DNA from: Ignavibacteriota bacterium
Lineage (GTDB): Bacteria > Bacteroidota > Ignavibacteria > UBA10030 > SZUA-254
Assembly (NCBI GenBank): GCA_025358305.1
Contig: JANYJZ010000005.1
Location: 92,271 to 156,270, forward strand
Length of the DNA: 64,000 nucleotides
Reading direction: 5' to 3'
Part shown: positions 17,713 through 27,202 of the stretch, piece by piece
Layout: each line of letters begins with the position of its first letter
Numbering within the stretch: position 1 is the first letter of the stretch
Translations under genes and position numbers: made by a program
Notes under the pieces: model-generated
Told to the model about the DNA's origin: nothing
The model's input: the letters and a program-made list of their open reading frames with translations, nothing else
Databases searched by the model: none

Positions 17713-18597
17713 ATGCATAATCTCTGGGAATTAATCTCGAAGCCGGATAATATCCCGATCGTCGGTTTGCTGTTCTTGGTGATCGGATATACCTGGTGGG
17801 CGTTCCACAAGGCGCTGAAGAACGACAGGCAGGGGTATCTCGACGAGGCGCGACTCAACGAGAAGATCCAGGTGTGGCCGAATCTCGTCCGCGTGGAATT
17901 TCTTGCAGCGCTCTTCGTGATGGTCATCCTGCTGTTCTGGTCATTCCTCATCGATGCGCCGCTTGAGGCGGCCGCCAATCCCACGCTCACGCCGAACCCC
18001 TCGAAGGCGCCCTGGTACTTCCTCGGCCTGCAGGAAATGCTCGTCTACTTCGATCCCTGGATCGCGGGCGTCGTCATGCCGAGCATCATCATCGTCGGCC
18101 TCATGGCGATCCCGTACATCGACGTGAACGAGAAGGGGAACGGATACTATACGTTCAAGGAGCGCAAGTTCGCGATCATCACTTACTGCGTCGGCTTTCT
18201 CATTCTCTGGGTCGCACTCATTATCCTCGGGACGTTCTGGCGCGGTCCTGGTTGGTACTTCTTCTTCCCATGGCAGGAATGGGACACGCACCGCGTCGTC
18301 GCTTTGACGAACGTCGACTTTACCGAACTCTTCGGCATCCACACGCGCTTCGCGGACAACAGCCTTAATCCGCTCGCGGTGGCCATCGGGACGATCATCA
18401 TCCTGGGATACTACTCGCTGGCCGGCCTGTTCTGGCTCAAACGGAAAAATACCGAGATCTTGAAGAAGCTCGGTTTTGCGAAGTACAACATCACCGCGTT
18501 CCTCTTCCTGACGATGGCCGCCCTTCCGATCAAGATGTTCCTGCGGATCGGCTTCAACGTCAAGTACATCTTGGTGACACCCTGGTTTAACATTTAA
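17713..18597 (+). CDS. Cytochrome b C-terminal half (subunit IV-like)
   Basis: A 294-residue membrane protein. It contains PNPSKAPWYFLGLQEMLVYF, the counterpart of the Qo-site PEWY region of subunit IV, although the Glu of PEWY is replaced (SKAPWY). It is longer than plant subunit IV (160 residues) and has additional helices at both ends, about six or seven in total. It lies 23 bases after the cytochrome b gene and completes the quinol-oxidising core. Confidence 0.9.
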   Translation: MHNLWELISKPDNIPIVGLLFLVIGYTWWAFHKALKNDRQGYLDEARLNEKIQVWPNLVRVEFLAALFVMVILLFWSFLIDAPLEAAANPTLTPNPSKAPWYFLGLQEMLVYFDPWIAGVVMPSIIIVGLMAIPYIDVNEKGNGYYTFKERKFAIITYCVGFLILWVALIILGTFWRGPGWYFFFPWQEWDTHRVVALTNVDFTELFGIHTRFADNSLNPLAVAIGTIIILGYYSLAGLFWLKRKNTEILKKLGFAKYNITAFLFLTMAALPIKMFLRIGFNVKYILVTPWFNI

Positions 18598-18621
18598 CAC
18601 TTTGAACTCTCAGCGCTCCCT

Positions 18622-21207
18622 ATGAAAGGTTTGTTCGACATCTTCACCAAACGGGCGGATACGCCCATCGAATCCCGTGACTACGGGAAGCTCTACCTCA
18701 TCCTTTCCGGTATCCTCTTCATCGGCACGATGTGGGCGGTCGTCGACGAGATCTCGACCCGACGCCCCTGGAAGGAGTACGAGAAACAGTACTTCGACCT
18801 GAGCGCCGCACGCTGGCAGGACAAGCTCAAGGAGTCGCAGGCGTCATTCGACACCACGGCCGAGCAAGCCGCCAAAACGGCTGTGCAGGAAGCGGAAGCG
18901 AAACTCGCGTCCGACGACGCTGTGAGGATCCAGAAAGAGATCAACGGGATCGACGAGGAACTACTCAGCGCGAACAGAAAATTCACCTTCGCCAAGAGCC
19001 TCGGGGACGAAGCGTACTACTTCTGGAAGAAATCGATTCACGAAGGCAAGGAAGATGAAGCCTACAAGAAGACGCTCCGTGAGCACGAGGGGGAGATGGC
19101 GAAAGCAAACCTCGTCGTCGAGGGCCTCAACGCCCGCCACGACTCGCTCTCGAAGATCCTGAACGGGTTCCGCGCCGCGGTGAAAGAGACGCGCACCAAA
19201 CAGAAGGAACTCTATGCCCAGATCGATCTTGCAACTTCGAAGATCGAGAAGGCGCAGACCTCGCCCATCCTCATCCGTCAGGTCATGATGAACGGTTTCG
19301 ACCGTTCCAATTTCGGGATACCGAAGGCGCGCATCGACCGCTGCCAGACCTGCCACGCAGGATGGAAGGACGATATGATGGCGGACGCGCCTCAGCCGTT
19401 CACGAAGCATCCTTTTCCGGAACTCCTGAAGATCCACGACCCCGAGATCTACGGCTGCACGACCTGCCACCGAGGCCAGGGCCCCGCCCTCACCGCAGGG
19501 ATGGCGCACGGCGACGGCGACCCGTATTGGGACTGGCCGATGTTGAAGGGGAAGGAAGTCTACGCTTCCTGCAACGGCTGCCACCAGAATCAGCTCTACG
19601 TCAAGAACGGCGACCAGCTCAACCGGGCGAAACAGACGCTCTCGGAGGCGGGATGCTTCGGCTGCCACGAGATCAAGGGATTTCTCGAAATCCCGAAGAT
19701 CGGACCTGAGATCAACAACATGTCGGCGAAGGCGAAGCCGGACTGGATCTTCCGCTGGGTCAGGAATCCGAAGGACTACAATCCGCACACGCGAATGCCG
19801 AACTTCCGCTTCACCGACGATCAGTCCGAAGCGATCACCGCCTACCTCGTGAAGATCAGCAAGGACGAGCCGTACCGGCCGCAGAAGGGCATCGCCGGAA
19901 ACGGCAATCCGGAACGTGGGAAGGCGCTCTTCGAGTCTGTCGGCTGTAAGGGATGCCATGTGGCGGGCACGGACACGCGCATGCGCGATGCGCGGGGATT
20001 CAGCTACGACATCGCGCCCGAGCTCACCCGCGCGGGAAGCAAGCTTGACCCCGACTGGGCATACGAGTGGATCAAGAACCCCCGTCAGTTCCGCCCGACT
20101 ACGAGGATGCCGAGTCTCCGTCTGAGCGATCAGGATGCGCATGATATCATCTCGTACCTCATGACCTTCCATGACGACAGGAAATTCGAACAGAAATCGC
20201 TCGCGCTCGATTCTCCGGACCTCATCAAGAAGGGTGACAAACTCATCCGCGAATACGGATGCGCTGGCTGCCACTCGATCAAGGGGATGGAAAAGGAGAG
20301 CCGCGTCAGCGTTGCGCTGACGAATATCGGCCGCAAGCGTGTCGACGAGATCGACTTCGGGGATACGAAGGTCCCCCATACCTGGGACGATTGGATCTTT
20401 GGCAAGCTCAAGGATTCGCGCCAGTACGCGACGGAGAGGATCGCATCGAAGATGCCGGTCTTCGCCTTTGCTGACAGCGAGATCGTCGTCCTGCGTACGC
20501 TTCTCCGGGGACTGGTCAAGGAAGGCCCCGAAGAACCGTACCAGCAGAAGTACGATAAACGCCTGCAGTCCATCGAGGCCGGCCGCGTCCTCACGCAGTA
20601 CTACAATTGCATCAACTGCCATCAGATCGAGGAGATCGGCGGCTATGTGAAGGCGACACTCGACGATGAGGGGATGGCGCCTCCATATCTCTATCCCGAA
20701 GGCTCAAAAGTGCAGGAATCGTGGCTCCACGACTTCCTCAAAGCGCCTGCGCCCATTCGTCCATGGCTGAATTTGCGGATGCCGACGTTCCAATTGACCG
20801 ACGCCGAGATCACCATCATTTCCAGGTACTTCCTCGCGCTCCACAACAAGGAACTGGAACTGCGTGACTACCAGGCGATCGCGCTTGAATCGAAACACGT
20901 GACTGTCGGTAAGAGCCTGTTCACGGACCTCCAGTGCCTCAGTTGCCACTACACCGGCACGATCCCGGCCGGCAAGGGGCCCGGCGATCTCGCGCCGAAC
21001 CTCGCCATGGCTCGGACGCGCCTGAAGCCGGAATGGATCTCTTCTTGGATCGGGAAACCCGATTCCGTCCAGCCCGGCACGCGCATGCCGAGCTTCTATC
21101 CTGATCTCAACGACAAGTCGCCCTATTCGGAAGAGTTCAACGCCGACGCCAGAGAGCAGATCAAGGCGATCCGGGACTACGTCGTCTCGATCGGCAAGAA
21201 CAAGTAA
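18622..21207 (+). CDS. Octahaem membrane-anchored cytochrome c with five repeated haem domains
   Basis: An 861-residue protein. One N-terminal membrane helix (about 25-43) is followed by a long charged coiled coil (about 55-215). Eight CxxCH haem sites start at C241, C279, C317, C345, C442, C547, C663 and C772. The last five each begin a repeat of about 100-115 residues that ends with a [RK]MP motif (such as RMPNF, RMPSL, KMPVF), the likely axial methionine of a monohaem class I fold. The first three lack this motif. It is the fourth gene of the Rieske/cytochrome b operon and probably replaces cytochrome c1, with extra haems forming an electron wire to a terminal acceptor. The exact acceptor is unknown. 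Confidence 0.9.
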   Translation: MKGLFDIFTKRADTPIESRDYGKLYLILSGILFIGTMWAVVDEISTRRPWKEYEKQYFDLSAARWQDKLKESQASFDTTAEQAAKTAVQEAEAKLASDDAVRIQKEINGIDEELLSANRKFTFAKSLGDEAYYFWKKSIHEGKEDEAYKKTLREHEGEMAKANLVVEGLNARHDSLSKILNGFRAAVKETRTKQKELYAQIDLATSKIEKAQTSPILIRQVMMNGFDRSNFGIPKARIDRCQTCHAGWKDDMMADAPQPFTKHPFPELLKIHDPEIYGCTTCHRGQGPALTAGMAHGDGDPYWDWPMLKGKEVYASCNGCHQNQLYVKNGDQLNRAKQTLSEAGCFGCHEIKGFLEIPKIGPEINNMSAKAKPDWIFRWVRNPKDYNPHTRMPNFRFTDDQSEAITAYLVKISKDEPYRPQKGIAGNGNPERGKALFESVGCKGCHVAGTDTRMRDARGFSYDIAPELTRAGSKLDPDWAYEWIKNPRQFRPTTRMPSLRLSDQDAHDIISYLMTFHDDRKFEQKSLALDSPDLIKKGDKLIREYGCAGCHSIKGMEKESRVSVALTNIGRKRVDEIDFGDTKVPHTWDDWIFGKLKDSRQYATERIASKMPVFAFADSEIVVLRTLLRGLVKEGPEEPYQQKYDKRLQSIEAGRVLTQYYNCINCHQIEEIGGYVKATLDDEGMAPPYLYPEGSKVQESWLHDFLKAPAPIRPWLNLRMPTFQLTDAEITIISRYFLALHNKELELRDYQAIALESKHVTVGKSLFTDLQCLSCHYTGTIPAGKGPGDLAPNLAMARTRLKPEWISSWIGKPDSVQPGTRMPSFYPDLNDKSPYSEEFNADAREQIKAIRDYVVSIGKNK

Positions 21208-21225
21208 ATTCCATTCGGTACGGAA

Positions 21226-21255
21226 GACAAAAGCCCTCGGAAGAGGGCTTTTGTC
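21226..21255. terminator. Bidirectional terminator between cytochrome and nucleoside operons
   Basis: A perfect 13-bp stem GACAAAAGCCCTC / GAGGGCTTTTGTC with loop GGAA. The A-rich and T-rich arms give a U-tract on both strands. It lies 19 bases after the cytochrome stop and 25 bases beyond the stop of the convergent purine nucleoside phosphorylase. Confidence 0.9.
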
Positions 21256-21280
21256 GTTTAGAATGTCGCCGAGGTGCGGA

Positions 21281-22120
21281 TCAGTGAGGTCCGATCGCCG
21301 CTATGGTTGCGCCGAGGAGGTCCGCGAACCGCTGCTTGACCATGTTCGCCACGTCCGTCACTTCCGCGTGGGAGAGCTTCTCCGGCAGCATCCCCGTGGC
21401 GAGGTTGGTGATGCACGAGAAGCCCGCCACCCTCATGCCGAGCGATGCTGCGAGCGTCGCCTCGTTCACCGTCGACATGCCGACTGCGTCCGCTCCGATC
21501 TGCCGCGCCATCCGGATCTCGGCGGCGGTCTCATATGAGGGGCCCTTCAACCCAAGGTAGACCCCGCGTTTCAGAGGGATCCCGGCCGCTTTGGCACTGC
21601 GCACGATCGTACCGATCAATGCTGCATCATAGCAGCTTGGGCCGCCTCTTCCGCCGCCCGGAGACGCAAGTGGCGTCTCGAACGTGAGATTGATCTGGTC
21701 CTCGATGAGCATGAGGTCACCGGGCGCAAAGCGCGTATTGACGCCGCCGGCTGCATTCGTGGCAATGAGCGTACGGATCCCGAGGGCATGGGCGACGCGG
21801 ATGGGGTAGAGGACCGTCTCGAGAGATCCGGATTCGTAGTAATGCACCCTCCCCTGGAATGCAAGGACCGAGATGCGGCCGATCATGCCGGCGATGATCC
21901 GGCCCTGATGGCCGAAGACGGTGGATCGGGGATAGTGGGGGATCTCCTTCGTCGGAATGGCGTCGGCGTGGATAAAGCTTTCCGCAAAATCACCGAGTCC
22001 CGATCCGAGGATCACCGCGATGGCCGGCCGGACGCTGATGCGTTCGGAGATATACTGCGTCGTCTGACGCAGGCGCGCCGCTGCGGTTCCGGATCGGCGG
22101 TGTGGATCACTCTTTTTCAT
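21281..22120 (-). CDS. Purine nucleoside phosphorylase (inosine/guanosine type)
   Basis: A 279-residue cytoplasmic enzyme of the trimeric PNP family that splits inosine, guanosine and deoxy forms to base and (deoxy)ribose 1-phosphate. Motifs: VILGSGLGDFAE, FGHQGRII, FQGRVHYYESG, ATNAAGGVN and GMSTVNEA. It overlaps the upstream permease by 14 bases and is the last gene of the nucleoside operon, so imported nucleosides can be cleaved directly. Confidence 0.94.
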   Translation of the reverse strand: MKKSDPHRRSGTAAARLRQTTQYISERISVRPAIAVILGSGLGDFAESFIHADAIPTKEIPHYPRSTVFGHQGRIIAGMIGRISVLAFQGRVHYYESGSLETVLYPIRVAHALGIRTLIATNAAGGVNTRFAPGDLMLIEDQINLTFETPLASPGGGRGGPSCYDAALIGTIVRSAKAAGIPLKRGVYLGLKGPSYETAAEIRMARQIGADAVGMSTVNEATLAASLGMRVAGFSCITNLATGMLPEKLSHAEVTDVANMVKQRFADLLGATIAAIGPH

Positions 22121-23000
22121 AGGGTACTCCGTCAGCGGCAGGGGGGGTCGCCCGGCCGATAAAGCCCGCCAGCACGACGATCGTCGCGACGTAGGGGATC
22201 ATCTGGATGAACTGGATGTATTCGGTGCCGCCCTGGAGCTGGATGACGAGACTCTCGGCAAACCCGAAGAGGAGCGCGGCGCTCGCCGCGCCGACGGGGT
22301 TCCACTTGCCGATGATCATGGCCGCAAGAGCGATGAACCCGCGCCCCGCGGACATTCCATCGGTGAAACTGTGCTGATCGATCGCCAACCAGGCACCGCC
22401 CAGCCCGGTAAGCGCGCCGCTGATGAGCACGCCCACGTGGCGGATCCTTGCGACGTTCACGCCGAGCGTGTCGGCGGCCTGCGGGTTCTCACCGACGGAG
22501 CGTAGACGCAGCCCGAATCTCGACCAAAACAAGATGAAGTGCGAGAATATCGCGATCGCGATCGTCCCAAGGATGAACGGGTTATTCAGGATGGGGACGT
22601 CCGGAAGGAAAGTCCAGCCCTCCATGCCGACGATCCTTGCGGAGTTACTTGAACTATGAAAGATGATCTGGCAGGAAAATTTCGTCGCGCCCAGGGCCAG
22701 GAGGTTGATGGCGATGCCGCTGACGATCTGGTCCGCCTTGAACGTGATGGAGATGATGCCATGGAGGAATGCGACGCCGATCCCGGCGATGATCCCCGCG
22801 GCGATGCCGGCGGCCGGGCTTCCCGTATAGTAGATCGCCGTCGTCGTGGCGAAGGCGGAGACGAGAAGGATCCCCTCGAGCGCAATATTGACGACGCCGC
22901 CTCGCTCGCTGAAGGACGCGCCGAGCGCCGGGAGGGCGTACGGAATGGAGATCCGTAAGGTCTGGGCGAGGAATGCCACCGTCAAGAACGACTCAGACAT
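22107..23000 (-). CDS. Nucleoside ABC transporter permease (NupQ/YufQ-like)
   Basis: A 297-residue inner membrane protein with about eight to nine helices of the BPD_transp_2 type. ERGGVVNIALEGILLVSAF near residues 30-50 and the GENPQAADTLGVNVARIR loop are the usual signatures of the second permease in BMP-dependent nucleoside importers. It overlaps the first permease by 8 bases and the PNP start by 14 bases. Confidence 0.9.
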   Translation of the reverse strand: MSESFLTVAFLAQTLRISIPYALPALGASFSERGGVVNIALEGILLVSAFATTTAIYYTGSPAAGIAAGIIAGIGVAFLHGIISITFKADQIVSGIAINLLALGATKFSCQIIFHSSSNSARIVGMEGWTFLPDVPILNNPFILGTIAIAIFSHFILFWSRFGLRLRSVGENPQAADTLGVNVARIRHVGVLISGALTGLGGAWLAIDQHSFTDGMSAGRGFIALAAMIIGKWNPVGAASAALLFGFAESLVIQLQGGTEYIQFIQMIPYVATIVVLAGFIGRATPPAADGVPYEKE

Positions 23001-24081
23001 GTCCTGCCGCCGTTTCTCTCACGAGCTGGAAGTGTTCGATCCAGCGCTGAAATACTCGTGTCAGGATGATGAGAAGGATGATGACGACCGCCTGAAGGAT
23101 ATTGATGATCTCCTTCGGGACAAGGGTATTGACCGTCAGCCCCCCGTATTCGAGGAGACCGAAGAAGAGGGAGGCGGCGATGATCCCTCCCGGGTTGTTC
23201 TTTGCCAGAAGGGCGACCGCAATGCCGATGAATCCGATCCCTTCCGAGAAGCCAAGTTCGAAGTAGTGCTTGTATCCGAGGACGAAATTGCTCCCTACGA
23301 GACCGGCAAATCCTCCCGCGATGAGCATGGTCTTCACGGTGGTCCACTTCACGGATATGCGGCCGTACGTCGCGGCGTGCGGATTCAGTCCGACGGCCCG
23401 GATCTCATATCCCAGGCGCGTCTTCCAGATGAGGTAGGAACAGAGACCGCAGGCCGCGAAGGCGATGAGGATGCTGAAGTTTGCCGGCGAGCCGTGCAGC
23501 GCCGGGAACACGAGATCGAGGCGGGCGATCTCAGCCGACGGGGCGATGGTCGGCGTATGCACCGTTGCCGGTACTGCAAAGACGTTCGTGACGAGGTAGC
23601 TCACGAGGGCTGCGGCGATGAAGTTCATCATGATCGTATTGATGACCTCATGCGCCCCGAACCGCGCTTTGAGGATGCCTGGGATGCCACCCCAGAGAGC
23701 ACCCCCCGCGATCCCTCCGAGGAGGCAGAAGGGGATGAGAAGGAACGCGGGAAGCCCGGGGAACGAGCACCCGATGATCGCGGTGGCGATGGCCCCGATG
23801 GTGAGCTGACCCTCGGCGCCAATGTTGAACAATCCTGCGCGGAATGCTACTGCGGCCGAAAGCCCGGTCAGCATGAGGGGCGTTGCTTTGAATAGCACCT
23901 GGCCGATGCCGTACGGCGTTCCCAGCGTCTCCGAAAAGAATCGTGAGTAAACCAAGACGGGGTCCTTGCCGATGGCAGCCATGACGACAGCTCCGGCGAG
24001 CAGGGAGAGAACAAGGGCAAGGAACGGAGGGACAAGACGCACAAGCAAGGAAACGGCGCGCGCAGAGGTTGTCCGGATCAT
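22993..24081 (-). CDS. Nucleoside ABC transporter permease (NupP/YufP-like)
   Basis: A 362-residue permease of the same family as its downstream neighbour but longer at the N-terminus. FRAGLFNIGAEGQLTIGAIA and the later RAVGLNPHAATYGRISV loop contact the ATPase. The two permeases would form a heterodimer. The start overlaps the ATPase stop by ATGA. Confidence 0.9.
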   Translation of the reverse strand: MIRTTSARAVSLLVRLVPPFLALVLSLLAGAVVMAAIGKDPVLVYSRFFSETLGTPYGIGQVLFKATPLMLTGLSAAVAFRAGLFNIGAEGQLTIGAIATAIIGCSFPGLPAFLLIPFCLLGGIAGGALWGGIPGILKARFGAHEVINTIMMNFIAAALVSYLVTNVFAVPATVHTPTIAPSAEIARLDLVFPALHGSPANFSILIAFAACGLCSYLIWKTRLGYEIRAVGLNPHAATYGRISVKWTTVKTMLIAGGFAGLVGSNFVLGYKHYFELGFSEGIGFIGIAVALLAKNNPGGIIAASLFFGLLEYGGLTVNTLVPKEIINILQAVVIILLIILTRVFQRWIEHFQLVRETAAGHV

Positions 24082-25574
24082 GCGGGCACCTTCTTGCTTC
24101 CGGTCATGTAGCGCCCGAGTTCACGCTCCGAGGTCGACGCCGCTTGCACGACGGCGACGATCTCGCCGCCGTACATCACGGCGATCCGGTCAGAGAGTTT
24201 GAGAAGCTCTCCCAGGTCGGAGGAAATCAAGAGGATGGCCCGGCCTTTATTCCGTTCCGACATCAGCGTACCGTGGACAAAGTCGATGGCGCCAATATCG
24301 AGACCCCGAGTCGGCTGGTTCGCGATGATGAAGGATGCCCCCTTCGAAAGCTCGCGCGCGATGACCGCCTTCTGCTGGTTGCCGCCGGAAAGCTCGCGTA
24401 TCCGTTGTTCCTTCGAACTCAGCCGGATGTCGTACTCGCTGATGAGTTCCTCTGCGTGCGCCCGAATGGCCCGCTCATGAACATGCCATGAACTGTAGAA
24501 CCGTCGTTCGCCTTGCCGTCCGAGGACGAGGTTCTCGGAGATCGAGAAATCGAGGATGATGGCTTGGCGCATCCTGTCGTCCGGGATGTGTGCGCTCAGC
24601 GTGCTCTCGTCCAAGAGAACCGCACCGAGGGTCATCCGACCTGCGTTCGGCGCCCGGAGCCCCGCGAGCACCTGGGCCAATTCCGCCTGTCCGTTCCCTT
24701 CGACGCCAGCGATCCCGAAGATCTCACCCCGCCGCACGGAGAACGAGACGTCTCGGAGAGCCGGCGTATTGCGGTCCCGGAGAAGCGTTAGGTGCTCCAC
24801 CTCAAGGAGGGCGGGGGCAGCCGGCACGATCGTCCGCACGCTGTCCGAAAGGATGTCCTTGCCGACCATGAGGTGAGACAGTTCGAGGGCGGTCGTGACC
24901 GATGTCGCGGTCGACCGAACGACCCGCCCGTGCCGCATGACCGTCACCTCGTCGCTCACGGACATCACCTCGCTCAGCTTGTGAGAGATGAGAATGACCG
25001 TCTTGCCCTGATTCTTCATCTGGCGGAGTGTCTCGAAGAAATCCTCGATCTCCTGGGGCGTGAGAACGGGGGTCGGCTCGTCGAGGATGAGGATGTTCGC
25101 GCTCCGGTAAAGAAGCTTGAGGATCTCGACGCGCTGCTGGAGGCCGACGGAGAGCGATCGAACTGTCGCGCGGGGATCGATGGGGAGCCGGAAGCGTTCC
25201 GAGAGGTCCTTGATGGCTTTATTCGCGGCGGTCCGGTCGATCATGCGGAGCGCTGTGGTCGGCTCGCTTCCCAGGATGACGTTTTCGGCGACCGTGAGCG
25301 GCGGGATGAGCATGAAATGCTGGTGGACCATGCCGATCTGATGCGCGATCGCCTGAGCGGGAGACCTCAGGGCGACGCGCTCTCCCCGCAAGGAGATCGA
25401 TCCCGCATCGGGCTGGTACATCCCGTACAAGATGTTCATGAGCGTGGATTTACCCGCGCCATTCTCGCCCACGAGCGCATGGATCGTTCCCTCCGTTACG
25501 GCGAGACTGACGTCATCATTCGCTTTAAGAGTGCCAAAATGCTTCGTGATATTGCGAAGTTCAATGGCGAGCAT
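24078..25574 (-). CDS. Nucleoside ABC transporter ATP-binding protein, two-domain
   Basis: A 498-residue protein with two fused ABC domains, as in NupO/YufO and sugar importers. Domain 1 has a standard Walker A (GENGAGKST), signature-like SVGLQQR and Walker B ILILDEPT. Domain 2 has a degenerate Walker A (GVEGNGQAEL), a good LSGGNQQK signature, and a Walker B-like segment in which the usual DEPT is NQPT. This asymmetry is normal for the family. It lies 18 bases after the BMP gene. Confidence 0.93.
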   Translation of the reverse strand: MLAIELRNITKHFGTLKANDDVSLAVTEGTIHALVGENGAGKSTLMNILYGMYQPDAGSISLRGERVALRSPAQAIAHQIGMVHQHFMLIPPLTVAENVILGSEPTTALRMIDRTAANKAIKDLSERFRLPIDPRATVRSLSVGLQQRVEILKLLYRSANILILDEPTPVLTPQEIEDFFETLRQMKNQGKTVILISHKLSEVMSVSDEVTVMRHGRVVRSTATSVTTALELSHLMVGKDILSDSVRTIVPAAPALLEVEHLTLLRDRNTPALRDVSFSVRRGEIFGIAGVEGNGQAELAQVLAGLRAPNAGRMTLGAVLLDESTLSAHIPDDRMRQAIILDFSISENLVLGRQGERRFYSSWHVHERAIRAHAEELISEYDIRLSSKEQRIRELSGGNQQKAVIARELSKGASFIIANQPTRGLDIGAIDFVHGTLMSERNKGRAILLISSDLGELLKLSDRIAVMYGGEIVAVVQAASTSERELGRYMTGSKKVPA

Positions 25575-25592
25575 GGAGGGCGCGCGCGGCGG

Positions 25593-26603
25593 CTATTGGT
25601 AGGGTACGACGATTTCCCCGGCAATGATCTTTCCCCGGAGCCGTTCGACCGCGCTATGGACCGAATCGGGGATGAGAGCTCTGTTGTTGTCGTCGTAGAC
25701 GTAGTCGATGCCGCGCGACTTCAGGTCGAAGGTCATAACCTTGCCGCCGACGAAGGTGTTGTTCTGGATCGCCTTGATGGATTCAAATACCGACGTGTCG
25801 ACGATCTTCGTCATGCTCGTCAGGATAAATCCCGGCGCCTCGTGATATTGGTCAGAGTCGACGCCGATCGCAAGGGCGTGACGCTCGCGTGCGGCCTCGA
25901 ATACGCCGAGTCCCGTGACGCCGGACGCATGATAGATGATGTCCGCGCCGCCGGCATATTGGCCCAGAGCGATCTCTTTGCCCTTGCCGGGGTTCTTGAA
26001 GGCTTCTCCGGTGATCCCGGCGTAGGCGATGAGGACCTTGCAGGCGGGATTGGCGGTCTTTGCCCCGGCAGCGTAACCTGTCTCAAATTTCTTGATGAGC
26101 GGGGATTGCATGCCTCCGACGAAACCGATGACATTGGTCTTCGTCATGAGCGAAGCGAGCGCTCCCACGAGGAATGACCCCTCTTCCTCCTTGAACTCTA
26201 GCGCCACGAGGTTGCGGGGGAGAGGCTTTGCCGGGTCGACGGAGTAGTCGACGCACGCAAAGTTCTTGTCCGGAAACTCCCGGGCGACGTTCGTGATGTC
26301 GTCGGTGAAGATGAACCCGATGCCGAAGATGAGGGGGATATCGGCACGGCTCGCAAATTGGCGTAACGCTGCTTCCCGGTCCGCACCCGGCCCCGGTTCG
26401 ACATACTCGTAGTCGACGCCGAGCTCGCGTTTTGCCTTTTCGAGCCCTCTGTACGCGGCATCGTTGAAGGATTTGTCGCCCCGTCCTCCGACGTCGAACA
26501 CGAGGCCGATCTTGAGGCCTTTTTTCGGCAGATCTTCAGTTTTTTTCTGGCCGCATCCGGCGAGGAGAAGCAGCGCTGCAAGAAAGATGACGAGGTGTTT
26601 CAT
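25593..26603 (-). CDS. BMP-family nucleoside-binding lipoprotein
   Basis: A 336-residue lipoprotein. The signal peptide ends in a lipobox LLLLAGC (C17), so it is anchored in a membrane on the periplasmic side. The rest is a PnrA/TmpC/BmpA-type binding protein, recognised by GLVFDVGGRGDKSFNDAAY and the GFVGGMQSPLIKKFETGY segment. These proteins bind purine or pyrimidine nucleosides. Its neighbours (permeases, ATPase, tdk, cdd, PNP) agree with that substrate. Confidence 0.92.
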   Translation of the reverse strand: MKHLVIFLAALLLLAGCGQKKTEDLPKKGLKIGLVFDVGGRGDKSFNDAAYRGLEKAKRELGVDYEYVEPGPGADREAALRQFASRADIPLIFGIGFIFTDDITNVAREFPDKNFACVDYSVDPAKPLPRNLVALEFKEEEGSFLVGALASLMTKTNVIGFVGGMQSPLIKKFETGYAAGAKTANPACKVLIAYAGITGEAFKNPGKGKEIALGQYAGGADIIYHASGVTGLGVFEAARERHALAIGVDSDQYHEAPGFILTSMTKIVDTSVFESIKAIQNNTFVGGKVMTFDLKSRGIDYVYDDNNRALIPDSVHSAVERLRGKIIAGEIVVPYQ

Positions 26604-26621
26604 AGATTCGCCTGGGAATGG

Positions 26622-27197
26622 TTAGTCTTGAGGGGGGACAAAACATCTTCGACAGCGGGCTTCATACATATTATGTGCTCCCACGACCACTAATTCCTGT
26701 TGGTTCGTGATCCGCTGTGTGCGGTCGGCAGGGTTACCGCAGGACATACATATCGCGAGCGTCTTCGTGATGTATTCGGCCACGGCGAGGAGCTGCGGCA
26801 TGGGCTCGAAGGGTTTCCCTCGATAGTCCTGGTCGAGTCCGGCAACGATGACACGTTTTCCTTCGTTCGCGAGTTCCTCGCAGACATCGACAAGGTCCGG
26901 GGTAAAGAACTGTGCCTCATCGATACCTATCACTTTAGCATCCCTTGCTAAAGATCGTATCTCAAGAGGGTTATCGATCACGGTTGAGATAAGAGATTGC
27001 TCACTGTGGGAGACAATGTGATTCGGGCTGTAACGGTTATCAATCTTCGGCTTGAAGATCATCACCGATTGTTTGGCAATCTGAGCCCGCCGCAGTCTGC
27101 GGATGAGTTCCTCGGTCTTGCCGCTGAACATGCATCCACAAACCACTTCAATCCAACCGGTATTCGCCGGCATATTGTGCAGAGTTACGGCTTCCAT
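26622..27197 (-). CDS. tdk: Thymidine kinase
   Basis: A 191-residue TK1-type enzyme that phosphorylates thymidine and deoxyuridine. The P-loop GCMFSGKT is at 21-28, the catalytic acidic motif is GIDEAQFF, and a zinc site is formed by CMSCGNPA and CRRCF. The lasso loop between them is present. It lies 18 bases upstream of the BMP gene and 5 bases after cdd, so salvage and import are co-transcribed. Confidence 0.95.
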   Translation of the reverse strand: MEAVTLHNMPANTGWIEVVCGCMFSGKTEELIRRLRRAQIAKQSVMIFKPKIDNRYSPNHIVSHSEQSLISTVIDNPLEIRSLARDAKVIGIDEAQFFTPDLVDVCEELANEGKRVIVAGLDQDYRGKPFEPMPQLLAVAEYITKTLAICMSCGNPADRTQRITNQQELVVVGAHNMYEARCRRCFVPPQD

Positions 27198-27202
27198 AAG
27201 CG

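Noticed and set aside
18961..20622. A 553-codon minus-strand frame inside the cytochrome gene
   Set aside because: Fully antisense to a gene with eight haem motifs; no start signal or family features.
22846..26177. Long plus-strand frames of 349 and 461 codons across the nucleoside transporter genes
   Set aside because: Antisense to permease, ATPase and BMP genes with clear motifs; compositions are charged and low in hydrophobic core residues.
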